Source of the DNA: Rhizobium cauense | Lineage (GTDB): Bacteria; Pseudomonadota; Alphaproteobacteria; Rhizobiales; Rhizobiaceae | Length of the DNA stretch: 64,000 bases | Direction of reading: 5' to 3' | Assembly (NCBI RefSeq): GCF_019511525.1 | Contig: NZ_JAEUAT010000003.1 | Location: forward strand, 124,001 to 188,000 | Shown here: piece after piece, positions 55,283 through 63,920 of the stretch | Numbering within the stretch: the first letter of the stretch is position 1 | Layout of the letters: each line of letters starts with the position of its first letter | Notes under the pieces: model-generated | The model's database searches: none | Seen by the model: the letters and a program-made list of their open reading frames with translations, nothing else | Told to the model about the DNA's origin: nothing | Made by a program: the position numbers and the translations under genes

Positions 55283-56815
55283 CTACTCGATTTCGAAGGA
55301 GACGCCCTGAGCCAGCGGAAGAGCTCTGGAATAGTTGATCGTGTTCGTGGCCCGGCGCATGTACGCCTTCCACGCGTCTGAACCGGATTCACGACCACCA
55401 CCTGTTTCCTTTTCTCCACCGAACGCCCCGCCGATCTCGGCGCCCGACGTCCCGATATTGACGTTGGCGATACCGCAATCGGATCCGTCAGCAGAAAGGA
55501 AGCGCTCAGCTTCCCTGAGGTCCAGCGTAAAGATCGACGAGGAAAGCCCGGCGCCAACGGCGTTGTGGTCTTCGATGACCTTGTCGAAGTCGGTGTATTT
55601 CATGACGTAGAGGATTGGCGCGAAGGTCTCTTCAAGCACCGGGCCAGCCTGCGACGGCATCTCCACCAGCGCCGGCTTTACATAGTAAGCGTTGTCGTGG
55701 GGCAGGGCGACGCGATCGCCACCGTTGACGTGGCCACCATGAGCCTTCGCCTCACTGAGCGCTTTTTGCATGTTGTCGAAGGCGAGCTTGTCGATCAGCG
55801 GCCCGACCAGCGCCGTGCTCTCCAGCGGATTGCCGACGGAGACATTGGCATAGGCCTTCTGCAGACGTGGAACGAGTTGATCGTAGACGCTCTCGTGAAC
55901 GAAGAGACGGCGCAGTGTGGTGCAACGCTGGCCAGCCGTACCCATTGCACCAAAGGCAATAGCACGCAGGGCCATGTCGAGATCGGCCGAGGGGCAAACG
56001 ATACCGGCATTGTTGCCGCCGAGTTCGAGGATTGCACGCGCAAAGCGGCCGGCGAGGCGTGGACCAACCTCACGGCCCATTCGTGTCGAACCGGTCGCCG
56101 AAACAACCGGCACCTTGGCATGATCAACGAGGACTTCGCCGATGGCGCGATCACCGATCAGCACCTCACTCAGACCTTCCGGTGCATCGCCAAAGCGGGC
56201 GATCGCGCGCGTCAAGATCGCCTGCGACGCAAGTGCAGTCAAAGGCGTCTTCTCGGACGGTTTCCAAACAACGGCGTTGCCGCAGACCAGTGCAAGAGCG
56301 GCATTCCAGGCCCAGACCGCAACCGGGAAATTAAAGGCGGAGATGACGCCGACGACACCGAGCGGGTGCCAGGTTTCCATCATCCGGTGACCTGGACGTT
56401 CCGTCGCGATCGTGAGACCGTACAGCTGGCGGGACAGACCGACCGCGAAGTCGCAGATGTCGATCATTTCCTGCACTTCTCCGAGACCCTCTGACGGGAT
56501 CTTCCCGGCTTCGATCGACACGAGACGGCCAAGCTCGGTCTTGACCGCACGCAATTCTTCGCCAAGCAGGCGGACAAGCTCGCCGCGCTTCGGCGCAGGA
56601 ACAAGACGCCACGCCTGAAATGCCTCCGAGGCCTTGTCGATCTTGGCTGCTGCAGTCTCCCGACTATCGACCGGAAGTGCCGCCAGTTGCTCGCCGGTCA
56701 CCGGGCTATAGGAGGCCATTTCGCCACCCGTGTAGAGCGCCTTATCGACGCCGATCTTGTCGAGAAGCGCTGCGGCTTCCTGCGATACATTGACTGTTCT
56801 TGCTGCTACGGTCAT
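55283..56815 (-). CDS. Alpha-aminoadipic semialdehyde dehydrogenase (ALDH7-type)
   Basis: A 510-residue aldehyde dehydrogenase. Glu264 in ILELGGNNAGIV and the nucleophile Cys298 in TAGQRCTTLRRLFVH are in place; NFPVAVWAWNAALALVCGNAVVWKPSEKTPL and NVNIGTSGAEIGGAFGGEKETGGGRESGSDAWKAY-type C-terminal text mark the ALDH7/AmaB group. It oxidises 2-aminoadipate semialdehyde (piperideine-6-carboxylate) to 2-aminoadipate. It lies between the HglS-like and aminotransferase genes on the same strand. Confidence 0.88.
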   Translation of the reverse strand: MTVAARTVNVSQEAAALLDKIGVDKALYTGGEMASYSPVTGEQLAALPVDSRETAAAKIDKASEAFQAWRLVPAPKRGELVRLLGEELRAVKTELGRLVSIEAGKIPSEGLGEVQEMIDICDFAVGLSRQLYGLTIATERPGHRMMETWHPLGVVGVISAFNFPVAVWAWNAALALVCGNAVVWKPSEKTPLTALASQAILTRAIARFGDAPEGLSEVLIGDRAIGEVLVDHAKVPVVSATGSTRMGREVGPRLAGRFARAILELGGNNAGIVCPSADLDMALRAIAFGAMGTAGQRCTTLRRLFVHESVYDQLVPRLQKAYANVSVGNPLESTALVGPLIDKLAFDNMQKALSEAKAHGGHVNGGDRVALPHDNAYYVKPALVEMPSQAGPVLEETFAPILYVMKYTDFDKVIEDHNAVGAGLSSSIFTLDLREAERFLSADGSDCGIANVNIGTSGAEIGGAFGGEKETGGGRESGSDAWKAYMRRATNTINYSRALPLAQGVSFEIE

Positions 56816-56862
56816 GTGCGACCCTCTGCTTCTGGTGTTTTAATCGTGTTGGTTGGTGCTGT

Positions 56863-58263
56863 TTACTCGGCTGCCTGGACGGCGGCGAGGCGCGCCCGGC
56901 ATTCAGCGATCGAATGCGCCTCGATACCCGCATAATGGTCGAACTCATTGAGAACCGACGTTCCGAGATCGCGTTCGAAGCGCTGCTGATTGGGGCTTGC
57001 GGCAAACTCCTGCGCTGTCTCATCGCCGAGGTTCGACTGGAAGATGCCTGCCGCACTGACCGGAAGGAAATCTTCGTAGACGATCGGATCAAAGTAGACG
57101 AGCCCGTCGGCCACCAGCTCTTCGATACTGGTATCGATTGGTTTCGACGCGTTCAGGCCCTTCGGTGTCATCGAGTAACGGAAGTAGCCAAGGCCCTGGT
57201 CGCGGATCTCAGCCCAGCTGTCGGGAAAGGGTATGAAGGCCTCGGCGAGCGCTTTGTCATAGGCTGCCGCATTAGAACCGTCGGCTGCAGGACGCACGGT
57301 CTTGCGCGAGTCCGTCAGTAGCTTGTCGTAAAGCGCGCGACCCTTGGGAGTGAGTGCTATGCCGCGACTTTCAATTTCCCCGAAACGCGCCGTATGTGTA
57401 CCCTCCTGCCAGGTGCCGGCCGCATCAATGAACGAGACCGCTTCCTCAAGCGCCTTGAACGATGTCTGCCGGAGCAAGATCGCACAGCGACGGCTCGGGG
57501 GACCTTCGACGACGGCCTTCGGGGCAATGCCGTACTCCGGCATCAGGCGCTGCACTTCATCAATATCGAGGGTCCGGGGCGTCAGATGATTGATATGCGG
57601 CCCTTTAAACGACACGACGTCGGCGATTAGGCGATGTGCGTCGTGCAGGCGCCCATACATGGCGAGGTCAACATTGGCCTGGTCGTGCCAGCGGAATGTC
57701 TCAAGAACCTCACCCACAAACAGCTTCGCATCGCCATCATCGAGACCACCCTGACGCTCAGCCTTTTCCGTCAGTTCTATGGCGCCCGCGGTAAAGATCT
57801 GGCGCTTATCCAGGATCCGCTCGGCTTCAGCGCGCAGTACCTCGTCGGCAATGAGGTCGAGCCGCAGCAACGAGGTGAAGACGCGGAAAGGATTGCGCTT
57901 CAGTGCCTCGTCGCCAACCGGCCGGAAGGCAGTGGAATGAACCGGCACGCCTGCTTCGCTCAGGTCGTAGTAGCCAACCGGGAACATTCCCATCACCGCG
58001 AAGACGCGCCTCATCATGGCAAGCTCAGCAGCGGTTCCGAGGCGGATGGCGCCGTGGCGCTCTTCGGACACTCGCCCCAGGGAGTCGGTTTCATCCAGGC
58101 GTCTTTTCAGATCCGGATCGGCCGCAAGCGTGGCTGCATTCACCTTTGCGACGATGTCCATGAGCGTGCCATACGCGGGGACCTCGGTTCGATACATGGC
58201 CGACATTGCCGCTGAGAATGCGGAACGGATGCTGCAGGAGGAGACGAAACTTCTGGTCGACAT
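56863..58263 (-). CDS. hglS: DUF1338 protein, probable 2-oxoadipate dioxygenase/decarboxylase (HglS-like)
   Basis: A 466-residue DUF1338 protein. The family text AMSAMYRTEVPAYGTLMDIV, ERHGAIRLGTAAE (metal His) and GPHINHLTPRTLDID (metal His) is clear. HglS converts 2-oxoadipate to D-2-hydroxyglutarate with oxygen, an iron-dependent decarboxylation in lysine breakdown. It is the first gene of a leftward trio with the semialdehyde dehydrogenase and aminotransferase, 47 bases before the next start. Divergent from a LysR gene at 58371. Confidence 0.85.
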   Translation of the reverse strand: MSTRSFVSSCSIRSAFSAAMSAMYRTEVPAYGTLMDIVAKVNAATLAADPDLKRRLDETDSLGRVSEERHGAIRLGTAAELAMMRRVFAVMGMFPVGYYDLSEAGVPVHSTAFRPVGDEALKRNPFRVFTSLLRLDLIADEVLRAEAERILDKRQIFTAGAIELTEKAERQGGLDDGDAKLFVGEVLETFRWHDQANVDLAMYGRLHDAHRLIADVVSFKGPHINHLTPRTLDIDEVQRLMPEYGIAPKAVVEGPPSRRCAILLRQTSFKALEEAVSFIDAAGTWQEGTHTARFGEIESRGIALTPKGRALYDKLLTDSRKTVRPAADGSNAAAYDKALAEAFIPFPDSWAEIRDQGLGYFRYSMTPKGLNASKPIDTSIEELVADGLVYFDPIVYEDFLPVSAAGIFQSNLGDETAQEFAASPNQQRFERDLGTSVLNEFDHYAGIEAHSIAECRARLAAVQAAE

Positions 58264-58370
58264 ATCTTTCTCACAGACGCCAAAGGGGACACTTCATTCA
58301 GGATTGCGATCATATCGCGCGTCGCGTAGATGGATAACGACAAATGAAGCTGAGATGATGCGGTTCCGGA

Positions 58371-59285
58371 ATGACTTTACCTCGGAAGCTGACCCCTGAC
58401 CTGACCACACTGCAATCATTTGAATCGGCAGCACGTCACGGCAATTTCACCCGAGCGGCGCTCGAACTGAACCTGACGCAAAGTGCCATCAGCCGGCAGA
58501 TCAAGGAACTTGAAGCCCAGCTTGGTGTCCTTCTCTTCGAGCGCGTTCGACAAAGAGCTATTCTGTCGGAAGCCGGCAAGCGTCTGCTGCCCGAGGCGAG
58601 GCGTCTCCTTCATCAGACGGAAGAGATGATGATCCGGGCGGCATCCGGCGCCGATGCGACCGCGACCCTTTCGATCGCAACCTTGCCAACTTTCGGCAGT
58701 CGGTGGCTCACGCCCCGGCTTCCAAATTTCCTGGCGGCTCATCCCGGCACGCTCGTGGATATTGGCTCCCGCTCCGAGACATTTGATTTCGAACAGGAGA
58801 GCTTTGATCTCGCCATTCATTACGGGCAGCCGATATGGGCGCGGGCAACCTGTACTTTTCTGTGCGACGAGAATGTTGTTCCCGTTGCGAGCCCGACCCT
58901 TTTGCAATCCGATCCGGTAACCGAACCGGCTGAACTTCTGCATAAGCCTCTGTTGCATCTGGCGACACGGCCGCGGCTCTGGCGCCAGTGGTTCGAGCAT
59001 TGCGGGGTCGAGTCTGATCTCTCATACCGCGGCAACCGGTTCGACCAGTTTTCGATGATCATTGAAGCGGCGATAATGTCGATGGGGTTTGCGCTGCTAC
59101 CACTTTACCTGATCGAGCAAGAGCTGCGGACAGGCAAACTGCAGATCGTCATCGACCAGCCGATGTCGACCGAGAACAGCTATTATGTCGTCATGCCCGA
59201 CGGTAAGCGAGAGCATCCACTTGGCCTCGCATTCACGAACTGGCTGCTTTCCCAGGTTAGCGGCAAGGACGTGACAGGATCGTGA
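58371..59285 (+). CDS. LysR family regulator divergent from hglS
   Basis: A 304-residue LysR protein. It begins LTPDLTTLQSFESAARHGNFTRAALELNLTQSAISRQIKELEAQLG with the HTH at about 25-47. The effector domain reads TLSIATLPTFGSRWLTPRLPNFLAAHPG. It has 107 bases of divergent control region with the hglS-like gene, so it probably regulates the 2-oxoadipate branch. Its stop overlaps the GTG start of the next gene. Confidence 0.88.
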   Translation: MTLPRKLTPDLTTLQSFESAARHGNFTRAALELNLTQSAISRQIKELEAQLGVLLFERVRQRAILSEAGKRLLPEARRLLHQTEEMMIRAASGADATATLSIATLPTFGSRWLTPRLPNFLAAHPGTLVDIGSRSETFDFEQESFDLAIHYGQPIWARATCTFLCDENVVPVASPTLLQSDPVTEPAELLHKPLLHLATRPRLWRQWFEHCGVESDLSYRGNRFDQFSMIIEAAIMSMGFALLPLYLIEQELRTGKLQIVIDQPMSTENSYYVVMPDGKREHPLGLAFTNWLLSQVSGKDVTGS

Positions 59286-59836
59286 GCGAAGAGGAAACAC
59301 CGTCCGACACTCCGACCGCGCGCATGCTGAGCTGGGCCAAAAACTCGACCATTTATCGGCTTGAGCGTCGGATGATGACCGAAAAGCAATTGTTCGATGC
59401 AATCGTCAGGAAGGCGCGACAAAAGTTCGAAGAGATCAACGAGGCTCAACTCCGGGCGGTTGGGGACTGGGCCGTTAAATTCGCTTACGACCATGGCGGC
59501 TTGAACGACACCAACTATGCCGAAGTCAGTGCGCGCTCCGGTATTCGCAGTGGTCGCTCGAAGCGACGGATCGCTCAGAAGCTTTCACAAAAGGGCGTCG
59601 ACAGAGAGGTAATCACGATTGCGCTCGATGGGGCGGATGACTTCCTTGCCGCGGTCGTTTTCGCCCGCAAGCGTGCCTTCGGACCATTTCGCCGTGGCGA
59701 TGTCGATCGCGAACGCTTTGCCAAGGAGATGGCTGCATTTGCGCGAAACGGTTTCAGCTTCGAGATTGGAAAGACCGTGCTCGGCATGAGCCGCGAAGAA
59801 GCTGACGATGTCCTGCTTGCGCCGCCGGCCGGGTGA
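59282..59836 (+). CDS. recX: RecX-family regulatory protein
   Basis: A 184-residue RecX-type protein with repeats of three-helix units: YRLERRMMTEKQLFDAIVRKARQKF, GLNDTNYAEVSARSGIRSGRSKRRIAQKLSQKGVDREVI and ARNGFSFEIGKTVLGMSREEAD. RecX modulates RecA filaments. The GTG at 59282 overlaps the LysR stop (GTGA); an internal ATG at 59324 is an alternative. RecA is not in the window. The location beside repC is unusual. Confidence 0.8.
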   Translation: MSEEETPSDTPTARMLSWAKNSTIYRLERRMMTEKQLFDAIVRKARQKFEEINEAQLRAVGDWAVKFAYDHGGLNDTNYAEVSARSGIRSGRSKRRIAQKLSQKGVDREVITIALDGADDFLAAVVFARKRAFGPFRRGDVDRERFAKEMAAFARNGFSFEIGKTVLGMSREEADDVLLAPPAG

Positions 59837-59908
59837 TCCGATGCGTCTTGCGCCGTAGGCTGATGTTGTCAAACTGCTCGCATACGGCATCATCACACAT
59901 GCCCTCCG

Positions 59909-61198
59909 CTAGCTCGCTCTTCGTGTTCCGGCGCCTCGCGCACGAGCCAACGACATCAGCATCGGCCCAACCGAGAATTCGCCTTTCTCCGCGCGACGCG
60001 TCAGATCTCTGAGATAGGCGCCAGCCGAATTGATATGCCCGCCGCGCTCAAGGATGCAGGCCATCATCGTGGCTGCGTTCTCTGGTCCCATGATTGCCGA
60101 AGCGTCCTCATAAGCTGAGGCACTGACGCCCAGCATACCCCGGACGACAATAGCGGCTGCCATCATATCACGCCAATTGGAGATTGCCCCGCCAGGCCCG
60201 TAGCTCACAATTTCGGGGCAGGCCTGCAAGACGAGGCCAAGCGGGAACGATTTCAGGCCGGGACCGTTACCGTCGATCCGGCCGGCCGTCTTCCCGGTGT
60301 CCCGATCGAATTGCGGCTTGCGTACCTCGGGCCCCACCTCCTCACGTTCAATAGGACCCGCCGACCTTGTCCCCTGCTTTCTATCAAAAGCTGGTTCAAG
60401 TTCAGAAATAGAGTCGGGGTTTGAATTATGTATGTGCCGCTCAGTATGGAGGTCATTGCCGCTTGAATTTTTCGAATTAAGCAACGTTTCCAGCTTGTTG
60501 GTAATATCTTCGCGCAATGTCTGCATTTCTTCGGTCGTCTTGGTGATCTGCTCGGCTGTTGCTGTGCGTGGGAGGCTGTCGACCAACCCCCTGAAGTAGG
60601 TGAACACAGCTTCCCAGTCGCCGGCGAGATCTTCTTCCATCGCGGTCTCGATCAGTTTGGCAACATCCCTGCGGCAAAGGCTGAGCTGCTCGCGCAATCG
60701 CTGCATATGAAGTCGCTCTGCCACGACTTCGGCAGCCAGGCTCTCAATTTCCTCGGCTCGGACAACGAGCGGCGCGAGCGAGAAGCCGAAGGCCTCGCCG
60801 ATCTCCCCTTCCGTGCCCCTGCGTGCGTAGCGCTTTCCGTTCGGACTATCCTTGCGAATAATCAGGCCGGCCTCGACAAGCGCTGCCAGGTGGCGCCGTA
60901 TCGTCTGTTCCGCCATACCGTGCGAGCGCAGGGAAAGCTGATTATTTGACGGAAATACTACGAGGCCGGTTTCCTCCGACAGAACATTTTTCGGATGGAA
61001 ACTCAGCAATCCGTTCAGCACGGCGAGCGCCCGATCGGTAACGCCAAGCAAGGGCCTTGCCTCGCACAATGCCCTGTAGATCTTCCACTTGTCGACCGAC
61101 TGATCAGCCCGGATTTCGCCCGCAGCCTTCTGGCTGGCGAGCATGCCAAGCGTCATCGGACGCTGCCCGAAGGGCGTCGTCACACTTCCTGTTTCCAT
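59909..61198 (-). CDS. repC: Replication initiator RepC
   Basis: A 429-residue RepC, the initiator of repABC replicons that acts at the origin inside its own gene. It begins METGSVTTPFGQRPMTLGML, the family start. Winged-helix text SFHPKNVLSEETGLVVFPSNNQLSLRSHGMAEQTIRRHLAALVEAGLI is at about 70-120; a variable linker at 250-320 precedes a conserved C-terminal domain. I used the ATG at 61196-61198, preceded by AAGGTGA; a GTG three codons upstream is possible. It is separated from repB by the ctRNA region. Confidence 0.93.
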   Translation of the reverse strand: METGSVTTPFGQRPMTLGMLASQKAAGEIRADQSVDKWKIYRALCEARPLLGVTDRALAVLNGLLSFHPKNVLSEETGLVVFPSNNQLSLRSHGMAEQTIRRHLAALVEAGLIIRKDSPNGKRYARRGTEGEIGEAFGFSLAPLVVRAEEIESLAAEVVAERLHMQRLREQLSLCRRDVAKLIETAMEEDLAGDWEAVFTYFRGLVDSLPRTATAEQITKTTEEMQTLREDITNKLETLLNSKNSSGNDLHTERHIHNSNPDSISELEPAFDRKQGTRSAGPIEREEVGPEVRKPQFDRDTGKTAGRIDGNGPGLKSFPLGLVLQACPEIVSYGPGGAISNWRDMMAAAIVVRGMLGVSASAYEDASAIMGPENAATMMACILERGGHINSAGAYLRDLTRRAEKGEFSVGPMLMSLARARGAGTRRAS

Positions 61199-61253
61199 CA
61201 CCTTCACCTTACCGAAGGCAAAAGAAATCCACCCACCAAACTGGCGCCAACTC

Positions 61254-61282
61254 TTGACAGGGATTCCCGGAAATGCGATTCT
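61254..61282 (+). promoter_or_regulatory. Promoter of the antisense ctRNA
   Basis: TTGACA at 61254-61259 is a consensus -35; with a 17-base spacer the -10 would be GATTCT at 61277-61282. It points opposite to the repABC genes, as expected of the ctRNA promoter in the repB-repC gap. Confidence 0.65.
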
Positions 61283-61288
61283 CTAGCT

Positions 61289-61337
61289 GCTAACCTATGA
61301 GAAGGCTTCCGTGACGGCGACGTGCGGGAGCTTTTTC
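61289..61337 (+). ncRNA. repABC antisense ctRNA (inc-alpha RNA)
   Basis: A small RNA encoded in the repB-repC gap on the strand opposite to the operon. It starts about seven bases after the -10 and ends in a hairpin GCTTCCG ... CGGGAGC (61305-61311 and 61325-61331) followed by TTTTTCTTTT. In repABC replicons this RNA lowers repC expression and determines incompatibility. Ends are estimated; the transcript would be about 48-50 bases long. Confidence 0.75.
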
Positions 61338-61347
61338 TTTTGCGGCG

Positions 61348-62346
61348 TTATCCTTTGCTTCTACGTTGGGTCGACTGCACGAATTCGCTGTGAAGCGCCT
61401 CCATGCGGTCATTCAAGAAGTCCACGAAGCTTTCTGGAACAGCCTTCGTGAAGCTAATCTTCGGGCCAGTCTTTGCGTAGCTGACCGTTGCGAGCAGAAA
61501 GCCATTTGCCCTGATTTCTGTAACGGCCGACTGCGCTACCGGTGTAGCCGGCTCGGACTTCAGCGCGGCAAGAGCAACCCCAAACCGATCCTTCTCAGCT
61601 GCGCCCTCGTTCTGTCCGAGTGAACGCTTGACGTGCTCAGCTCCGTCCTGGTGCTTTGCAAATGCCTCAGCAAAGTCGACCCATCGGCGCCGACCGATCT
61701 CCGGAGATGGACCGATTTGAAGCAGGACATCCCGGGGGATAGAGGTCGCGATCCGCAACATCTCCGACACGTGTGACTTGCCCGTCGCAAGCGATGCGCA
61801 AATCACGTCGCGGCGATATCCGGCCTGCTCCTGCGACAGAGCGAACGCACACTTTTCGATAAACGACAAATCGTTGCGGTTTGCGTTTTCCTCACCCTGA
61901 AAGACGATCGCTTCCTCGTCGCTGAGTTCGCGCACGATGGCACGAAATTTCAGGCCGAGCCGCTTGGCCGCCGCCAATCGCCGACGACCGAACACGATCT
62001 GATATGGCAGCCCGCCGCCCTTGTGCGGCCTGATCAGGCCAGGGACGATCTGTCCGCGCTCCCGGATTGAGGACGCGATCTCGTCGATCGCAGCGTCGTC
62101 ATAGGCGCCATCGAAGCGATCGGGAATCGACGAAGGGGCGACCTCGCTGGGGTCGACCTCAACAACGTGGTCGCCGTCCTTGAGGAGCCTGTCGAGAACT
62201 TCGCCCTTCTCCTGGATCTGCTTGACGCCGGCAGCCACCTTGAGGAGATGCGGCGATGTTGTCGGCTTTGCAACGGGAGCCGTGGTCGGCTGATCCAGCT
62301 GACCGAGCACGTTGGCAAACATGCCACGGGAATCTTTCCGGCTCAT
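61348..62346 (-). CDS. repB: Partition protein RepB
   Basis: A 332-residue ParB-family protein. ParB nuclease-like domain text VDPSEVAPSSIPDRF, IRERGQIVPGLIRPH and VFGRRRLAAAKRLGL is at about 70-140, followed by the parS-binding HTH region (LSFIEKCAFALSQEQAGYRRDVICASLATGKSHVSEML). Binding to parS helps partition and autoregulation with RepA. The ATG at 62344-62346 overlaps the repA stop (ATGA). Confidence 0.94.
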   Translation of the reverse strand: MSRKDSRGMFANVLGQLDQPTTAPVAKPTTSPHLLKVAAGVKQIQEKGEVLDRLLKDGDHVVEVDPSEVAPSSIPDRFDGAYDDAAIDEIASSIRERGQIVPGLIRPHKGGGLPYQIVFGRRRLAAAKRLGLKFRAIVRELSDEEAIVFQGEENANRNDLSFIEKCAFALSQEQAGYRRDVICASLATGKSHVSEMLRIATSIPRDVLLQIGPSPEIGRRRWVDFAEAFAKHQDGAEHVKRSLGQNEGAAEKDRFGVALAALKSEPATPVAQSAVTEIRANGFLLATVSYAKTGPKISFTKAVPESFVDFLNDRMEALHSEFVQSTQRRSKG

Positions 62347-63521
62347 TCGCGCCCCCATGCTGACCAGAGCAACTGCTCGATCTCCGCGTTGGCGGCATTG
62401 ATCGATTCCATAGCGCGATCATAGGTCTTCGGCGCCGAGAAGCGTGAACGCTGAACCTCGTAAAGGCTCTGCTTCCACGTCAGTGCGTCGGCGACGGCTG
62501 TCGACTTCGTTACCATGTTCAGCAAAAGGTCTTCTCCGAAGACCTGCCGCATGAGGGCGGTCATATTGGCCTGAGGGTGATCGTTCGCTTCGAATTTTGT
62601 GACAAGAAACTTCGCAAAGTCCCACTGAGCCGACGTCCCCATTTCGCTCAAAATCTGCATGTAGGACGAGGCAAGCTCGAGGAATTTTCCTGTCGAGTCG
62701 ACGTCAAGCATGTGAGCCGGAACGGGGATAACGACACCGGTGGCCGCCGTCAGCGATGACAGCGTCAGGAAGTTGAGTGAAGGTGCGGAATCCATGAGGA
62801 TGACATCGTAGTCACCGGCAACCTGCTCAAGTGCCTGCGACACCCGCAGAAGGAAGCTTGTCCCGCCATTCTTCCTCATTTCCAGTGCAACGGCCGTTTC
62901 GAACTCCGTCAGGTCGAGACCAGCGCAGATGACATCGAAACCAGCAATATGAGTGTTATGAATCAGTGACCGCGTCGGCTTCGGATCCTGGAATCGGATC
63001 GCTGCATAGAGCGTTTCGTCTTCACGAGGATCGAAATCTGGAAGCGTACCATGCAGGCTTGTAAGTGATGCCTGAGGGTCAAGATCGACGGCCAGAACCC
63101 TGTAGCCCTTGAGCGCCAGGTAATGGCCAAGGTGAATGGTTGTGGAGGTCTTGCTGGAGCCACCCTTGAAGTTTGTCACTGCAATGATCTGGCACTCCTC
63201 ACCATCAATACGGCGAGGGTTCATCCACTTCTTTCGACCCTTCGCGGCCAGCAAGAGACGCAGCTCGAGTATCTGCTCCAGCGTGTACATGCGGCGACCA
63301 TTCGAGGTGGTCTCCGGCGAGGGTCCTTTGTCCTTCAGGACAATTTGCCGGATATACGCCTCCGACACGTCAAGCAGTGCCGCAACTTCCGACGAAGAGA
63401 ATTTCCGCATCTCGCGGCGTGCATCAGGTGGATATTGCGCCATCGAAAGGTTTTGCAGCGCCACTTCCAGTTTCGTGGAGAAGCTCTGCATGAAGTCGAG
63501 GCTGCTTAGGTGCCGATTCAC
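62343..63521 (-). CDS. repA: Partition ATPase RepA
   Basis: A 392-residue ParA-family ATPase. An N-terminal HTH (FSSSEVAALLDVSEAYIRQIV) precedes the deviant Walker A FKGGSSKTSTTIHLG and the LAVDLDPQASLTSLHG and VILMDSAPSLNFLTL motifs. RepA moves plasmid copies with RepB and represses the operon. I prefer the GTG at 63519-63521 because GAGGAAAG lies five bases upstream; an upstream in-frame ATG (63563) and an internal ATG (63491) are alternatives. Confidence 0.93.
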   Translation of the reverse strand: MNRHLSSLDFMQSFSTKLEVALQNLSMAQYPPDARREMRKFSSSEVAALLDVSEAYIRQIVLKDKGPSPETTSNGRRMYTLEQILELRLLLAAKGRKKWMNPRRIDGEECQIIAVTNFKGGSSKTSTTIHLGHYLALKGYRVLAVDLDPQASLTSLHGTLPDFDPREDETLYAAIRFQDPKPTRSLIHNTHIAGFDVICAGLDLTEFETAVALEMRKNGGTSFLLRVSQALEQVAGDYDVILMDSAPSLNFLTLSSLTAATGVVIPVPAHMLDVDSTGKFLELASSYMQILSEMGTSAQWDFAKFLVTKFEANDHPQANMTALMRQVFGEDLLLNMVTKSTAVADALTWKQSLYEVQRSRFSAPKTYDRAMESINAANAEIEQLLWSAWGRE

Positions 63522-63920
63522 AATTCTTTCCTCAGTTCGCTTCAAAAGCTTAAGCACCAACATCGTTGATGAACAGCTACCGCATCCATTGTTTCGCTTT
63601 AATGCGATAGTTCGCTAATTTTGCGTAGTTACAGAGCTATCTTGATTCGCGAGATTCGGCAAACCCTTAGCGGATGCTCCACATGCACGCGTCTGCGCGC
63701 AAGGCGCTCGATCATGATACTAAGAACTCTGCTTTGACCGCACTTGCCCTGTCACCCTCCACAGGAAAAGGTGGGGAGGTGGACGTTCTGCACGCGGTAA
63801 AGTCGCGACCGATCTGACCAGACGCTTCGGGTCCAAGTCTTCTTGTGCCCGCTGGCTCAAACACGGACGTTTATTCTTGCGGCGGCTCGGGAGCCTTCGG
63901 GCTAAACCGGATTTTCATCC
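63522..63920. promoter_or_regulatory. repABC upstream control region
   Basis: The region left of 63660 holds the operon promoter, not resolved to the base. Repeated AGCGAA/TTCGC and GATTCGCGAGATTCGG elements around 63588-63660 could be RepA/RepB operator sites. No GTTN4GCN4AAC palindrome is seen here. The right half has no gene until a possible start at 63921. Confidence 0.4.
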
